DNA of 64,000 nt from Kribbella sp. NBC_00382. Lineage in GTDB: Bacteria > Actinomycetota > Actinomycetes > Propionibacteriales > Kribbellaceae. The position numbers and the translations under genes were made by a program. Position 1 is the first letter of the stretch. Each line of letters opens with the position of its first letter. The stretch is taken from the NCBI RefSeq assembly GCF_036067295.1, contig NZ_CP107954.1:2232001-2296000 (forward strand). Direction: 5' to 3'. Below the pieces are notes generated by a model that was given only the letters and a program-made list of their open reading frames with translations, did no database searches and was not told where the DNA came from. This document shows positions 15,970 through 24,543 of this stretch, piece after piece.

Positions 15970-16713
15970 TCAGGACACCACACCCTGCTGACGCTGGAAG
16001 GCTGCGGCGCGCCTCAGGCTACTGGCCGTGAACGGTAACTCTTCACCGGTACCCGGTCCGTACCCCGGCTGGTCGACGTAACCGGTGAAGACGGCAGCGA
16101 GGTCTGCCAGCCGGCGATCGCCGGGAGCGACGTCGATCTGGAAATGCCCCTCGTCGGCAGTCCTGGGATAGTCGCCGCCCCACCGGACCACGCCACGGCA
16201 CTCAGCCACGATGTCGCGGATGACGGTCACCTGCCAGGGGTACAGCCCTCCCTGCACGCCCAGGGGATAGTGCCCCGGCAACACCTCGATCGCCGTACCT
16301 GAGCAGTGGTTGCTCTGGTGCTGCGAAGCGAACTTGGCCGGCGGCCGGAATCCGGCGATTCCCCCGGGCGGCAATGCGGCGACCTCGTAGTGGAAGCGAC
16401 GCGCGACATGCAGCAGTACGGCGCTGACATCCGCCCGGCCAAGCAGCTCGACCGTCGCGTCCGACCCTTCGATCCCGACCACGGACCGGCGTACGGACGA
16501 ACCGATCGGCCAGCCGTTGGCGCTGACCGAGCGCCCGGCCGGAGACCACGGCTGGGCGTCTCCGGAAGTTGCCGCCAGCAACGGGCTGGCCGACGCCGAC
16601 CCCGCTGTGATTTCAGGGATCGCTGCGAGGGCGGCCGCGGCGGCTCCGGCCCGGAGTACGGACCGTCGGGAGAAACCGGTCCGGCCTGCGTCGGGATGGT
16701 CTGTCGTGGTCAT
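15970..16713 (-). CDS. Tat-exported M15-like (VanY/D,D-carboxypeptidase-fold) peptidase
   Basis: This 247-residue protein begins with a twin-arginine signal: FSRRSVLRAG followed by an Ala-rich core and cleavage near residue 43. The mature part contains SNHCSGTAIEV, matching the SxHxxGxAxD zinc motif of M15 peptidases with the usual Asp replaced by Glu. DEGHFQID matches the DxxH block that supplies the last catalytic and zinc residues. It should cut peptidoglycan stem peptides outside the membrane. Its ATG (16713) overlaps the TGA of the upstream DUF1906 gene as ATGA, so the two are translationally coupled and probably attack the wall together. The Asp-to-Glu change could alter zinc binding. 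Confidence 0.7.
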   Translation of the reverse strand: MTTTDHPDAGRTGFSRRSVLRAGAAAAALAAIPEITAGSASASPLLAATSGDAQPWSPAGRSVSANGWPIGSSVRRSVVGIEGSDATVELLGRADVSAVLLHVARRFHYEVAALPPGGIAGFRPPAKFASQHQSNHCSGTAIEVLPGHYPLGVQGGLYPWQVTVIRDIVAECRGVVRWGGDYPRTADEGHFQIDVAPGDRRLADLAAVFTGYVDQPGYGPGTGEELPFTASSLRRAAAFQRQQGVVS

Positions 16714-19124
16714 CGTCGTCCCCTCTCCAGTTGCTGCCGCTGCCGTTCGGCCGCTCGGGCGAACAACGCCTTTTCGTTCCCGGTCCGGGCCAGCAGGGTG
16801 TCGGCGAATCCGGAGCAGAATCGCTTGATCGTGTTCCGGTGAGTGGCTTCGCCCCAGATGTCCGGGATGTCTCTGGCCAGCGCGGCCCGCAGGGCTTGGT
16901 AGAGCGGGTCGGTCAGCAGGAACAAGGCGGCGTCGGCGACCGACTGCTGGTTGTTCCCGAACCGGCCGGACAAGAAGTTCCGGAACCTCTTCGCGACCCG
17001 GACCTCGGCCGTGTTCGCGGCGACCGTGTAGTAGGACTTGACCGTCGCCGAGAACGAGCCGTTGGCCTGCAGCAACCGGGCCAGGTTGAAGCTGTCGATG
17101 TCCTCGAGCAGATTGCGGTTGTCGAACGAGTTGTCGATGCCGATCTTGCCCAGGTTGTTCTGAATCCAGACGTAGGCGTCGGCGTTCTGCTCCCGCACCC
17201 GCCAGTACTCCGCGAACAAGGTGATCAGGTCACCACCCCAGCCACCGAGGTCACCGAAGTGCGCCTCGTCGGCCGGATCGAGGTCCGACCAGGTCCGGGC
17301 GGACTCGATGGACGCCGCCCAGTGCGTCACCTTGAGATCGGCGAACGTCATCGGCTCGGTGAAGTAGCCCATCCGGGTCGGGAACCCGGCGTGGGCCAGG
17401 GCGGCATCGGCGACCGCGGTGAAGGGCCCGCCGGCGGGCTGCAGCCGGAAGTAGGCGAGCCAGTACGCGTCGTTGTACTCCGGTAGCCGCAGGTACCGCA
17501 GCGTCAGATCGATCGCCCGGTCCGCACCCTGGTCCTCACCGTGGGCGAAGTCGAGTGCCGCCGCGTACAAGGCGGTCAGGTAGGTGTTGAACTCCGCAAG
17601 TACGGGGACATCGTGCCGGATCGACCGCACCCCTGGGTCGCGCCCCGAGCGGACGTTCTTGTCGATGTCGATCTTGCCGGTGCCGGAGCCGAGCGTCAGC
17701 GTCTGGATCTGGTTGAAGGACCAGTTCGGCGGCAGCGGAAACCCCATGTTGCCGCTGAAACCGGTCGACATCCCGCTGACGAAACTGAACCTCGCGTACG
17801 TCTCCGAACTCACCTGGGCGCACAGGTTCCGCGATCCGTAGACGCCATGGGCGTAGACCTTGCCGCGTGATCTCAGCCCCGCCTCGACGCCGTGGAAGTA
17901 CGGAACGATGTTGCTCTCGATCTCGTCCTGGGTGGCGTCGTAGTCGACCGCGAAGTACAGCGTGGTGGCCGGCTCGAATCCGTAGCCGCGCGCGGCGTCA
18001 TGGGCTTCCAGCGCGTTGGCGAAACCCTGCGTGTAGGTGAAGTCGGTGACCACCCGGCCGTTCGCCTGGTAGATCGGGAACAGGGTCAGACCGGCGTCGA
18101 AGATCGTGGCGATCTCGCCCGGCTGGATCTTCTTGTTCTTGGTGGATCCCGGCACGTTCGCCAGATAGCGCCCGACCGTCTCGTACTTCGCTGCGGTGAC
18201 AGTCGCCGCCCGTTCCGGAGTGATGTAGTCCAGGCTGCAGTCGAAGGCGGTTCCGGGGCGGTCCGGATCTCCGGTGCTGACCAGCAACTGGGCCCAGGTC
18301 TGGAAGTCTCCCCGGCCGTTCTGCGGCAGCATCGAGAACTTCTGGAAGAGCCCGACCTCGCCGGCCAGGTCGCCGCTGAAGTTTCCGTCGAACCCACTGT
18401 CGTAGTTGTTGAACAGCATCGCGGCCTGGAAGAGATGGACGAACTGCTTGGCGCCGTCGGACGAGCCCTGTTGGACCAGACCCTGAGACTTCAGGTTGGC
18501 CTGGGTGGTGGGGCCGAAGGTGCCGTTGGCCTGGGTGTCGGTCAGGCCGAGCTCGAACTGGAGCGAGAAGATCAGTGCCTTCTGCACGTCCCGGGAGAAG
18601 TGCCCGTCGCACGGCATCATGAAGAACGGCGCCCGGTCGTAGTAGCGGTTGTTCATCCATTGCTGAACGGTCCGGATGCTCTCCAGGCCGCCGCCCAGCA
18701 GCACGTAGGCGTCCATCGTCAGCAGGGCCTTGAACACCTTGGGACTGAGCTTTCCGTTGACCCGGCCGAGCAGACCCAGGTCGTTCATCATCAGGTTGAT
18801 CGCGAGTGCCGTGTATTTGTCGTACTTGCCGTCCATACTGGCCGGGTTGTAGCCCTTGCAGTAGCAGCCGCACTGGATGATCTTCACCAGGTTCTGGTTC
18901 GGCTCATCGGCGCCGATGTCGCCGTGCGCGATCAACGCGCTGAGCGTTCCGGGGCCGAAGCTGTTGGACAGCGCCGTGATCCCGAGTTCGTGTTGCAGAG
19001 CCCGGGTCAGCGAGTACATCGTCGCCCAACCGGTCTTGCCCGTCTCGGGCGCGGCGACGTACCCGGAGACGCCTCCGTAGGTCGCATTCACCCATTTCTG
19101 GGCTTTCAGCACCATCTCGTCCAT
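16710..19124 (-). CDS. DUF1906 glycoside-hydrolase-like protein with N-terminal peptidoglycan-binding-like repeats
   Basis: This is an 804-residue protein. ATG 19124 was chosen because GAGAGG lies 7 bp upstream and a conserved-looking MDEMVLKAQKWVN start follows. Residues 1-290 hold several PG-binding-like units, each with a short GxFGPxT-type element (NSFGPGTLSALI, NGKLSPKVFKALL, NGTFGPTTQANL). Residues about 300-530 form a DUF1906 domain, an Rv2525c/GH25-like TIM barrel, with TAFDCSLDYITP, TIFDAGLTLFPIYQ and LYFAVDYDA, whose acidic residues are candidates for catalysis. The last 270 residues are helical and unassigned. No Sec or Tat signal is visible, although the coupled downstream peptidase has one, so export or intracellular use is an open question. 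Confidence 0.7.
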   Translation of the reverse strand: MDEMVLKAQKWVNATYGGVSGYVAAPETGKTGWATMYSLTRALQHELGITALSNSFGPGTLSALIAHGDIGADEPNQNLVKIIQCGCYCKGYNPASMDGKYDKYTALAINLMMNDLGLLGRVNGKLSPKVFKALLTMDAYVLLGGGLESIRTVQQWMNNRYYDRAPFFMMPCDGHFSRDVQKALIFSLQFELGLTDTQANGTFGPTTQANLKSQGLVQQGSSDGAKQFVHLFQAAMLFNNYDSGFDGNFSGDLAGEVGLFQKFSMLPQNGRGDFQTWAQLLVSTGDPDRPGTAFDCSLDYITPERAATVTAAKYETVGRYLANVPGSTKNKKIQPGEIATIFDAGLTLFPIYQANGRVVTDFTYTQGFANALEAHDAARGYGFEPATTLYFAVDYDATQDEIESNIVPYFHGVEAGLRSRGKVYAHGVYGSRNLCAQVSSETYARFSFVSGMSTGFSGNMGFPLPPNWSFNQIQTLTLGSGTGKIDIDKNVRSGRDPGVRSIRHDVPVLAEFNTYLTALYAAALDFAHGEDQGADRAIDLTLRYLRLPEYNDAYWLAYFRLQPAGGPFTAVADAALAHAGFPTRMGYFTEPMTFADLKVTHWAASIESARTWSDLDPADEAHFGDLGGWGGDLITLFAEYWRVREQNADAYVWIQNNLGKIGIDNSFDNRNLLEDIDSFNLARLLQANGSFSATVKSYYTVAANTAEVRVAKRFRNFLSGRFGNNQQSVADAALFLLTDPLYQALRAALARDIPDIWGEATHRNTIKRFCSGFADTLLARTGNEKALFARAAERQRQQLERGRR

Positions 19125-19164
19125 TGAATCCCTCTCGGCTGCGCTCGTTGCTGCGGGCTGCGAA

Positions 19165-19196
19165 AAGCGGTGGGACCGGCATCGATCCCACCGCTT
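19165..19196 (-). terminator. Hairpin between small secreted protein and DUF1906 gene
   Basis: AAGCGGTGGGA (19165-19175) pairs perfectly with TCCCACCGCTT (19186-19196) across a 10-nt loop, in the 85-bp gap between two leftward genes. It may end or attenuate transcription from the small secreted-protein gene before the hydrolase pair. Confidence 0.6.
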
Positions 19197-19209
19197 CGTC
19201 GTCGACCGA

Positions 19210-19653
19210 TCAGTCGCAGGAACCCATGGCGATCCGGTCGTCCACAATGGTGGCGCCGGCGGAATTGCGCATGATGCTGCGCACCGAGACGCAGAAGTCC
19301 TTCTTGTTGATCGGGCCGGCGTACTGCTTGAAGGTGCCGGCGTCGGTGCTGCAGTTGTTGCCGTCGGCGCAGACCGTCAGGCTCATGTACTTGCTCATGC
19401 CGTTGTAGATGCCTCGGGCAACGAGTTTGACGCAGGTGTAGTCGCCGTTCGACGACCGGTAGTCGTAGACGGTCGCTGCCAGCCGGCCGGCACTGTCCTC
19501 GTAGTCCACCTTGCTGTCCACTGCCGAGGTGCAGACAGCCTGTGTCGTCGCCTGCGCGGCCGGTGCGACCATCGCGAGCGAACCTCCCGCCAGCAAGGTT
19601 GCCGCGGCGAGGCCGGCAGCGAGGCGGCGAGGGGAGGTGGTGGCGAAAGGCAT
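19210..19653 (-). CDS. Small secreted Cys-rich protein, unknown function
   Basis: This 147-residue protein starts at ATG 19653, chosen because a clear Sec signal peptide (basic SPRR, an Ala/Leu core, APAAQA cleavage near residue 36) begins there. The mature part of about 110 residues has six Cys (in CTSAV, TCVKL, VCADG, NCSTD, FCVSV and SCD), enough for three disulfides. I recognise no family. Gene order and strand suggest cell-wall company: the DUF1906/M15 pair lies downstream behind a hairpin, and the PBP gene ends just upstream. Its promoter region carries an 18-bp tandem repeat. Confidence 0.75.
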   Translation of the reverse strand: MPFATTSPRRLAAGLAAATLLAGGSLAMVAPAAQATTQAVCTSAVDSKVDYEDSAGRLAATVYDYRSSNGDYTCVKLVARGIYNGMSKYMSLTVCADGNNCSTDAGTFKQYAGPINKKDFCVSVRSIMRNSAGATIVDDRIAMGSCD

Positions 19654-19763
19654 GCGGTACTCCGGTTTCGTCGGGCGATGGGAGGCCGATCGCGGGGATC
19701 GGCACGGCCGCAAGATTAGGCAGCGGGCGGATCCAGCAGCAACGAAACCGGAGCATTTTGCAC

Positions 19764-19799
19764 GTTGTTGCAGGCGGCCACAAAGTTGCCTGTGGCCAC
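19764..19799. repeat. Tandem 18-bp direct repeat in promoter region
   Basis: Two adjacent 18-bp units (19764-19781 and 19782-19799) agree at 12 of 18 positions, sharing GTTGC and the end GGCCAC. They lie 111-146 bp upstream of the leftward small secreted-protein gene. They may be activator half-sites. Confidence 0.35.
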
Positions 19800-19804
19800 A
19801 AAAT

Positions 19805-19838
19805 GAAGACGGCACCCCGGTGATGGGATGCCGTCTTC
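19805..19838 (-). terminator. Terminator of the class A PBP gene
   Basis: GAAGACGGCA (19805-19814) pairs perfectly with TGCCGTCTTC (19829-19838), and a CCC/GGG pair can extend it inside the loop. In the leftward direction the stem is followed by ATTTTG, a short T-rich tail. It sits 6 bp after the PBP stop. Confidence 0.8.
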
Positions 19839-19843
19839 TGGAG

Positions 19844-22090
19844 CTACTGGCCGTCGCCGCCCGGTGTTTCGGGGGTGTTGGTCGGTTTGGTCGGTTTGGT
19901 GGGGATCGGCGGCCAGCCCGGTGGTTTCGTGGTCTTGGTGTTCGTCGGGGTGGGCGGCGTCGGACTGTTGGTATTGCTGGGCGGCGGCGGGGTGTTCGAC
20001 GACGGCGGCGGCGTGTTCGACGGGGGCGGGGTGTTGGTCGGCGTCGGCGTGAACGTCGGCGTCGGCGTGAAGGTCGGCGTCGGGCTGTCCTTGATCGCTT
20101 CCTCGTCGGCCGGCGCGAACTCCTCGGGCGACGTGCCCGCGAGAGCCGGCTCCATGTAGGCGAGCCAGGTCCTTACCGGCCAGTTGCCACCGAAGAACGC
20201 CTTGTCGCTGCTGTACGGGTCGAGGTCGCCTTCACCGGTCGCACCAGCCCGGTACAGCACCGCCGTGGACAGCTGTGGCGTGTATCCGGCCCACCACGAC
20301 GTCAGGGTGTCCTTGCCTTCCTTACAGCCATCGCACGCGGCGTTCGCCTTGCGGTGCTCGAGGGCGGTACCACCAGCAGTGCCGGTCTTGCCCGCCACCG
20401 GTCGGTCGAGGGCCTTCGCCTTGTCGCCCGTGCCGTGCTTGCCGTCGACCACGTTCTGCAGGACGTAATTGACCATGTTGGCGACCTCGGGCGTGAAGTT
20501 CTGCTTCGCCTTCTTCGCGATGATTTCCTTCTGGTCCGTCCAGGTCTTGAAGTTCGGGCCGGTGACGGACTTCAGGACGTGCAGCGGCACGAACTTACCG
20601 CCGGCGGCGAAGGTCGCGTAGGCGTTGGCCATGTCGACGGGCGCCGCGTACGGGTCCGGGCCGAGCACGGTCGACGGGTTGTTCCGGCCGCGCTCGAGGT
20701 CGGAGGTCTTCGGGATGCCGGCGGCCTCGGCTGCGTCGACCACCTTCGAGGGGCCGTCTTCCATCTGCTTGTCGACCAGGTCGTAGAAGGCGGTGTTGAT
20801 CGACTGCTCGGTCGCCTCCAGCAGGTCGACGTCACCGTAGTCGTCGTCGAACTCGTTGTTGAGTTTCTTGCCCTGGACAATGATCGGGCTGTCGCCCTGG
20901 AAGGTGTCGTAGATGCTCCGGCCGTCCTGCAGCGCGGCCGCGACGGCGAACGGCTTGAACGACGAGCCGGGCCGGCCCTTGGCGGTGGCCCAGTTCAACT
21001 GGCTCTTCAGGTAGTCGGGACCGCCGTACATCGCGACCAGCTGGCCGGTGCCCGGCCGGACCGAGGCGAGACCGACGTGCAAGCCTTCCCGCTTCTTCGG
21101 CAGCTCCTCCTCACCGGCCCGCACGATCGCGTTCTGCTTGTTCACGTCGAAGGTGGTGATGACCTTCAGGCCGCCGCCGCTGATCTGGTCCTGGGGGACG
21201 AGCTTCGCGAGTTCTTTCTTGGCCATGTCGAGCAGGAAGCCGTTCGGGCCCTGGTACTTGCCGCCTGACTTCTTCGGCTTCTTGATCTCCGGAAGCTTCG
21301 CGCCGTACGCCGCCGCCTTCGTGTCCGTGATCGTGCCGCTCTGCCGCATGCCGTCGATGACGTACTGGTACCGCTCCAGGATCCGCTTCTGCGCGGCCGC
21401 CGACTTGTTGTCCGGGTCGAACCGGGTCGGATTGTTCAGAACGGTTGCGAGGAAGGCAGCCTGCGGAACGCTCAGCTTGTTCGGGTCGGGGACGCTGAAG
21501 TACGCCTCACCCGCGGCCGCGACGCCGTACGCGCCCTCGCCGAAGTAGATGGTGTTCAGGTAGCCCTCGAGGATCGACTTCTTGTCCTGGGACCGGCTGA
21601 GCTTGGTGGCGATGAACAGCTCGGAGAACTTCCGCGAGAAGGTCCGCTCCTGGTTCAGGTACATGATCTTCACGTACTGCTGGGTGATCGTGGAACCACC
21701 CTGCAGTTGCTGGCCGCGGGCGATGTTGAACGCGGCCCGCGCCATGCCGGACGGCGAGACGCCCGGGTTGGTCCAGAAGGTCCGGTCCTCGGCGGCGATC
21801 ATCGCGTCCTGGACGTACTTGGGGATCTGCTCCAGCGGCACCGAGCGGCGGTTCTGCTCATAGAAGGTGCCCATCACGGTCTTGCCGTCCGAGTAGTAGA
21901 CCGTGGTCGTGTTCGCCGCGAACTCCTTGTTGGGGTCCGGGATGTCGGTGGTCTGGTACCCGATGAAGAAGGCCGCGACCACGCCGATCACACCGAGGAA
22001 GAACAGTGCCAGCAACCAGCCCGCTACTCTCAGTGCCCAGTGTTTCTTGCGGCGTGCGCGGGTAGGAGCCTTCCTACGACCTTCACTCAC
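19844..22090 (-). CDS. Class A penicillin-binding protein (bifunctional transglycosylase/transpeptidase)
   Basis: This 748-residue protein starts at GTG 22090. It has a basic cytoplasmic tail, one membrane anchor (about residues 20-45) and then a GT51 domain with AAEDRTFW and GGSTITQQ. The transpeptidase domain has all three motifs: SSFKPF (SxxK, nucleophile Ser), QSINTAF (SxN) and AGKTGTAGG (KTG). It polymerises lipid II and cross-links peptidoglycan outside the membrane. The last 90 residues are a Pro/Thr/Ser tail with short TPTFTPTP-type repeats, probably a wall-spanning linker. A PBP next to PadR and ino1 recalls an ori-proximal arrangement in other actinomycetes. It ends at a hairpin. 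Confidence 0.95.
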   Translation of the reverse strand: MSEGRRKAPTRARRKKHWALRVAGWLLALFFLGVIGVVAAFFIGYQTTDIPDPNKEFAANTTTVYYSDGKTVMGTFYEQNRRSVPLEQIPKYVQDAMIAAEDRTFWTNPGVSPSGMARAAFNIARGQQLQGGSTITQQYVKIMYLNQERTFSRKFSELFIATKLSRSQDKKSILEGYLNTIYFGEGAYGVAAAGEAYFSVPDPNKLSVPQAAFLATVLNNPTRFDPDNKSAAAQKRILERYQYVIDGMRQSGTITDTKAAAYGAKLPEIKKPKKSGGKYQGPNGFLLDMAKKELAKLVPQDQISGGGLKVITTFDVNKQNAIVRAGEEELPKKREGLHVGLASVRPGTGQLVAMYGGPDYLKSQLNWATAKGRPGSSFKPFAVAAALQDGRSIYDTFQGDSPIIVQGKKLNNEFDDDYGDVDLLEATEQSINTAFYDLVDKQMEDGPSKVVDAAEAAGIPKTSDLERGRNNPSTVLGPDPYAAPVDMANAYATFAAGGKFVPLHVLKSVTGPNFKTWTDQKEIIAKKAKQNFTPEVANMVNYVLQNVVDGKHGTGDKAKALDRPVAGKTGTAGGTALEHRKANAACDGCKEGKDTLTSWWAGYTPQLSTAVLYRAGATGEGDLDPYSSDKAFFGGNWPVRTWLAYMEPALAGTSPEEFAPADEEAIKDSPTPTFTPTPTFTPTPTNTPPPSNTPPPSSNTPPPPSNTNSPTPPTPTNTKTTKPPGWPPIPTKPTKPTNTPETPGGDGQ

Positions 22091-22202
22091 AGTGCAATCC
22101 TCGACGATCTCGCTGAAGTCATTGCGTCACAGAGTACGGCGGATGTGGTAACGGTCCCTATTCCGCCTTGGATCGTAGCCGCCGGTACCGGTCACTGCCG
22201 AC

Positions 22203-23729
22203 TCAGCCAGTCACGTGCGGTGCGAGGAGCGTCACAGCAATCAACGCGGCGGGGAAGCAAGCCAGGAACATGGTGAAGGTGTAGCCCATGATGTCGCGCG
22301 CCTTGAGTCCGAGGATGGCCAGCGTCGGCAACATCCAGAACGGCTGCAGCAGGTTCGCACTGGCCTCGCCCAGGTCGTACACGACGACCATCCAGCCCGC
22401 GTCGACATGCAGCTGGTTGGCCGCGTCCAGCACGTACGGCGCCTCGATCACCCACTTGCTGCCGCCACTGGGCACGAACACGCCCAGCACGCACGAGTAG
22501 ATCGCCACCAGCGGCGGGAAGAAGAACTGGTTGCTCGCCTGTACCAGCCACCCGGCCAACCGGGCCGAGATGCCGGTGTAGGCGATCATGCCGAAGATGC
22601 CCCCGTACAACGGGAACTGCAGCAGCACTCCGGCCGCCGCCGGCGCCCCGTCACGCACCGCCCGGGCCATCCGCCACGGACGCCAGTGCAGGAGCATGGC
22701 CAGCAGGAACAGGATCAGGTTCACCGTGTTCAGGTCGAGCGCGTTGAAGAAGCTCTTGCCCTCGAAGTACCGCACCAGGTAGATGGCCCCAAGCAGGACG
22801 ACCAGCAGGCTGAACAGCGGCGAGTGCTCCAGCCAGTCACCCGGCCGGCGCTGCTCGTCCTCAGCGCCATCCACCCGCTTCCCGTTGGCTCGCTGCCCGT
22901 TGTCTCGCTGCCCGTTGTATGGCGAACCGCGACCGATCAGCGGCCGTAGCTCGATACCGATGTCCTCGGCCGTCTTGGCGTTGCCCTCCCCGGGTGCGAC
23001 GAACCACGCCATCGTCACGCCCACGGCGTACACGATCAGCGTCGCGACGATCGCCTGCCAGGTGAAGATGGTGTCGCTGAGCGGGATCAGCCCACTGGCA
23101 TGACCACCCGCCCGGATCACCTCCTGGACCGGACCGGGACTACTGCTCGCACTCGCGACCTGCAGAGCCGCCGAGCCGGACAGGCCCTGTGCCCAGACCG
23201 TGCCGAGCCCCAGGAACGCCATTGCTCCCAGTGCCCGGTAGTCGGCCTTGGGGACATTGCGGGCGACCTCACGGGCCAGGATGGCGGCGAAGATCAGGCT
23301 GAAGGCCCAGTTGAGGTACGACGCCAGCATCGCAACCGCTGCGACGAAGGCCACCGCGGTACGGGGTGACTTGGGGATCCGGGCCAGCCGGGTGATCAGC
23401 CGGGCGACCGGGCCGCTGGTGGCCACGGCGTACCCGCCGATGATGATCATCGCCATCTGCAGCGTGAAGGTGATCAGGCTCCAGAACCCGAGCCCCCAGG
23501 CGTCGACCATTCCGTAGCCCTTGGTCGCCGCGGGGTCGTCGGGGCGCTTCAGCAGCGGCTCGCCGGTGATCAGCCCGAAGACGAGCACCACGAAAGTACC
23601 GACCAGCACGAACCCGAACGCGTCGGGCAACCACTTCTCGGTGAAGGCGGTGAAGCGCAGCGCGGTCCGGGCCAACGGGCCCTCGCCCTCGGTGCCGTGC
23701 TTCGCGTGCTTCCCATGGCTGTCCGCCAT
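22203..23729 (-). CDS. atoE: AtoE-type short-chain fatty acid transporter
   Basis: This 508-residue polytopic protein starts at ATG 23729, preceded by AGGAGCGGAGGG. It matches the AtoE/TIGR00366 family throughout: a first helix after KWLPDAFGFVLVGTF, then WSLITFTLQMAMIIIGGYA, SYLNWAFSLIFAAILARE and WAQGLSGSAALQVAS. FVPSGGSKWVIEAPYV near residue 430 resembles the anion-transporter helical hairpin. It probably imports acetoacetate or short-chain fatty acids. A linker near residue 275 contains three in-frame 5-residue repeats (NGQRD, NGQRA, NGKRV). No acetoacetate-catabolism genes are adjacent; it stands alone between the PBP gene and the divergent PadR gene. Confidence 0.85.
   Translation of the reverse strand: MADSHGKHAKHGTEGEGPLARTALRFTAFTEKWLPDAFGFVLVGTFVVLVFGLITGEPLLKRPDDPAATKGYGMVDAWGLGFWSLITFTLQMAMIIIGGYAVATSGPVARLITRLARIPKSPRTAVAFVAAVAMLASYLNWAFSLIFAAILAREVARNVPKADYRALGAMAFLGLGTVWAQGLSGSAALQVASASSSPGPVQEVIRAGGHASGLIPLSDTIFTWQAIVATLIVYAVGVTMAWFVAPGEGNAKTAEDIGIELRPLIGRGSPYNGQRDNGQRANGKRVDGAEDEQRRPGDWLEHSPLFSLLVVLLGAIYLVRYFEGKSFFNALDLNTVNLILFLLAMLLHWRPWRMARAVRDGAPAAAGVLLQFPLYGGIFGMIAYTGISARLAGWLVQASNQFFFPPLVAIYSCVLGVFVPSGGSKWVIEAPYVLDAANQLHVDAGWMVVVYDLGEASANLLQPFWMLPTLAILGLKARDIMGYTFTMFLACFPAALIAVTLLAPHVTG
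22881..22922. repeat. In-frame 15-bp tandem repeat inside the transporter gene
   Basis: CCCGTTGGCTCGCTG, CCCGTTGTCTCGCTG and CCCGTTGTATGG run back to back. On the coding strand they encode an NGQR/NGKR pentapeptide repeat in a hydrophilic loop between membrane helices. Confidence 0.85.
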
Positions 23730-23849
23730 GACCCTCCGCTCCTGGCCCACGACTCTGTGTCAGCTGATTAACGCAGATCAGCGCCTGACGTAACAGGTTT
23801 TGTCGCAGCGGGTCGTGGGATAGCTAACAAAGCCCGTCTTTGTCAGGAG

Positions 23850-23908
23850 TTGTCCACAGTCGACCCCGGTGCTTACAGTGGCGGAGCGATGTATCAACTC
23901 GATACATC
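23850..23908 (+). promoter_or_regulatory. padR-ino1 promoter with PadR-type operator and DnaA-box-like 9-mer
   Basis: TTGTCC (23850-23855), an 18-bp spacer and TACAGT (23874-23879) form a promoter that would start near 23886. GATGTATC (23888-23895) and GATACATC (23901-23908) are perfect inverted arms 5 bp apart, the form of PadR-family operators, placed just downstream of the start. TTGTCCACA (23850-23858) matches the actinobacterial DnaA box. CATGACAAA occurs twice (23913-23921, 23923-23931) with a 10-bp period. Confidence 0.65.
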
Positions 23909-23951
23909 AGGTCATGACAAACCATGACAAAATGGTCGAGGGAGGTGGGTC

Positions 23952-24533
23952 ATGGGAAACCGCAGTGGGGTCCTGGAACTCGCCGTACTCGGCCTGTTGC
24001 ACGAAGCGCCGATGCACGGTTACGAGCTCCGCAAGCGCGTCAACGCCCAGTTCGGCTGGGGTCGCGTGCTGTCGTTCGGATCGCTCTACCCGGGTCTGAA
24101 GGCGATGCTCCGCAACGGACTGATCTCCGCCGACGCCGGTACGCCGGACGCCGGCCGGAGGCAGAAGATCGTCTACACGATCACGGCCGACGGCAAGGAC
24201 CACTTCGCCCAAGCGATGCACGACGCCGGACCGTCGGCGTGGGAGGACGACACGTTCGGCGTCCGGTTCTCGTTCTTCGGCCGGACCGATCCGGCCACCC
24301 GGTTGCGCATCCTCGAGGGCCGACGGGCCCGGATGGAGGAACGGCTGGCCAACTTCTCGGCCGCGATGAGCCGGACCGCGGAGCGGGTCGATGCGTACAC
24401 CCTCGAGCTGCAACGGCACGGCCTGGAGTCGGCCGAGCGCGAGGTCCGCTGGCTGAACGAGCTGATCGACGGCGAACGCAGCCGGCAGCGGCCCCCTGAA
24501 GAGCACCAACCGCCTGTTCCACCCCCCAACTAA
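23952..24533 (+). CDS. PadR-family transcriptional regulator
   Basis: This 193-residue protein starts at ATG 23952 behind GGAGG. The N-terminal winged helix has the PadR pattern [20 protein letters not shown], then [19 protein letters not shown]. The C-terminal part is a coiled-coil dimerisation region ending in a Pro-rich tail. Only 10 bp separate it from ino1, so it is co-transcribed with inositol phosphate synthase and probably controls its own operon through the operator at 23888-23908. In actinomycetes inositol feeds phosphatidylinositol and mycothiol. The inducer is unknown. Confidence 0.92.
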   Translation: MGNRSGVLELAVLGLLHEAPMHGYELRKRVNAQFGWGRVLSFGSLYPGLKAMLRNGLISADAGTPDAGRRQKIVYTITADGKDHFAQAMHDAGPSAWEDDTFGVRFSFFGRTDPATRLRILEGRRARMEERLANFSAAMSRTAERVDAYTLELQRHGLESAEREVRWLNELIDGERSRQRPPEEHQPPVPPPN

Positions 24534-24543
24534 GGAGTTCCAG

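Noticed and set aside
17892..19127. 411-codon rightward frame opposite the DUF1906 gene
   Set aside because: Antisense shadow; the leftward frame has an SD, PG-binding-like repeats and the DUF1906 motifs.
15970..19653. Prophage lysis cassette (endolysin-like genes)
   Set aside because: No holin, integrase, capsid, terminase or attachment site; flanking genes are ordinary chromosomal genes.
20040..20095. Short GGCGTCGGCGT-type repeats near the PBP end
   Set aside because: They are simply codons of the Thr/Pro tail of the PBP; there is no sign of an independent element.
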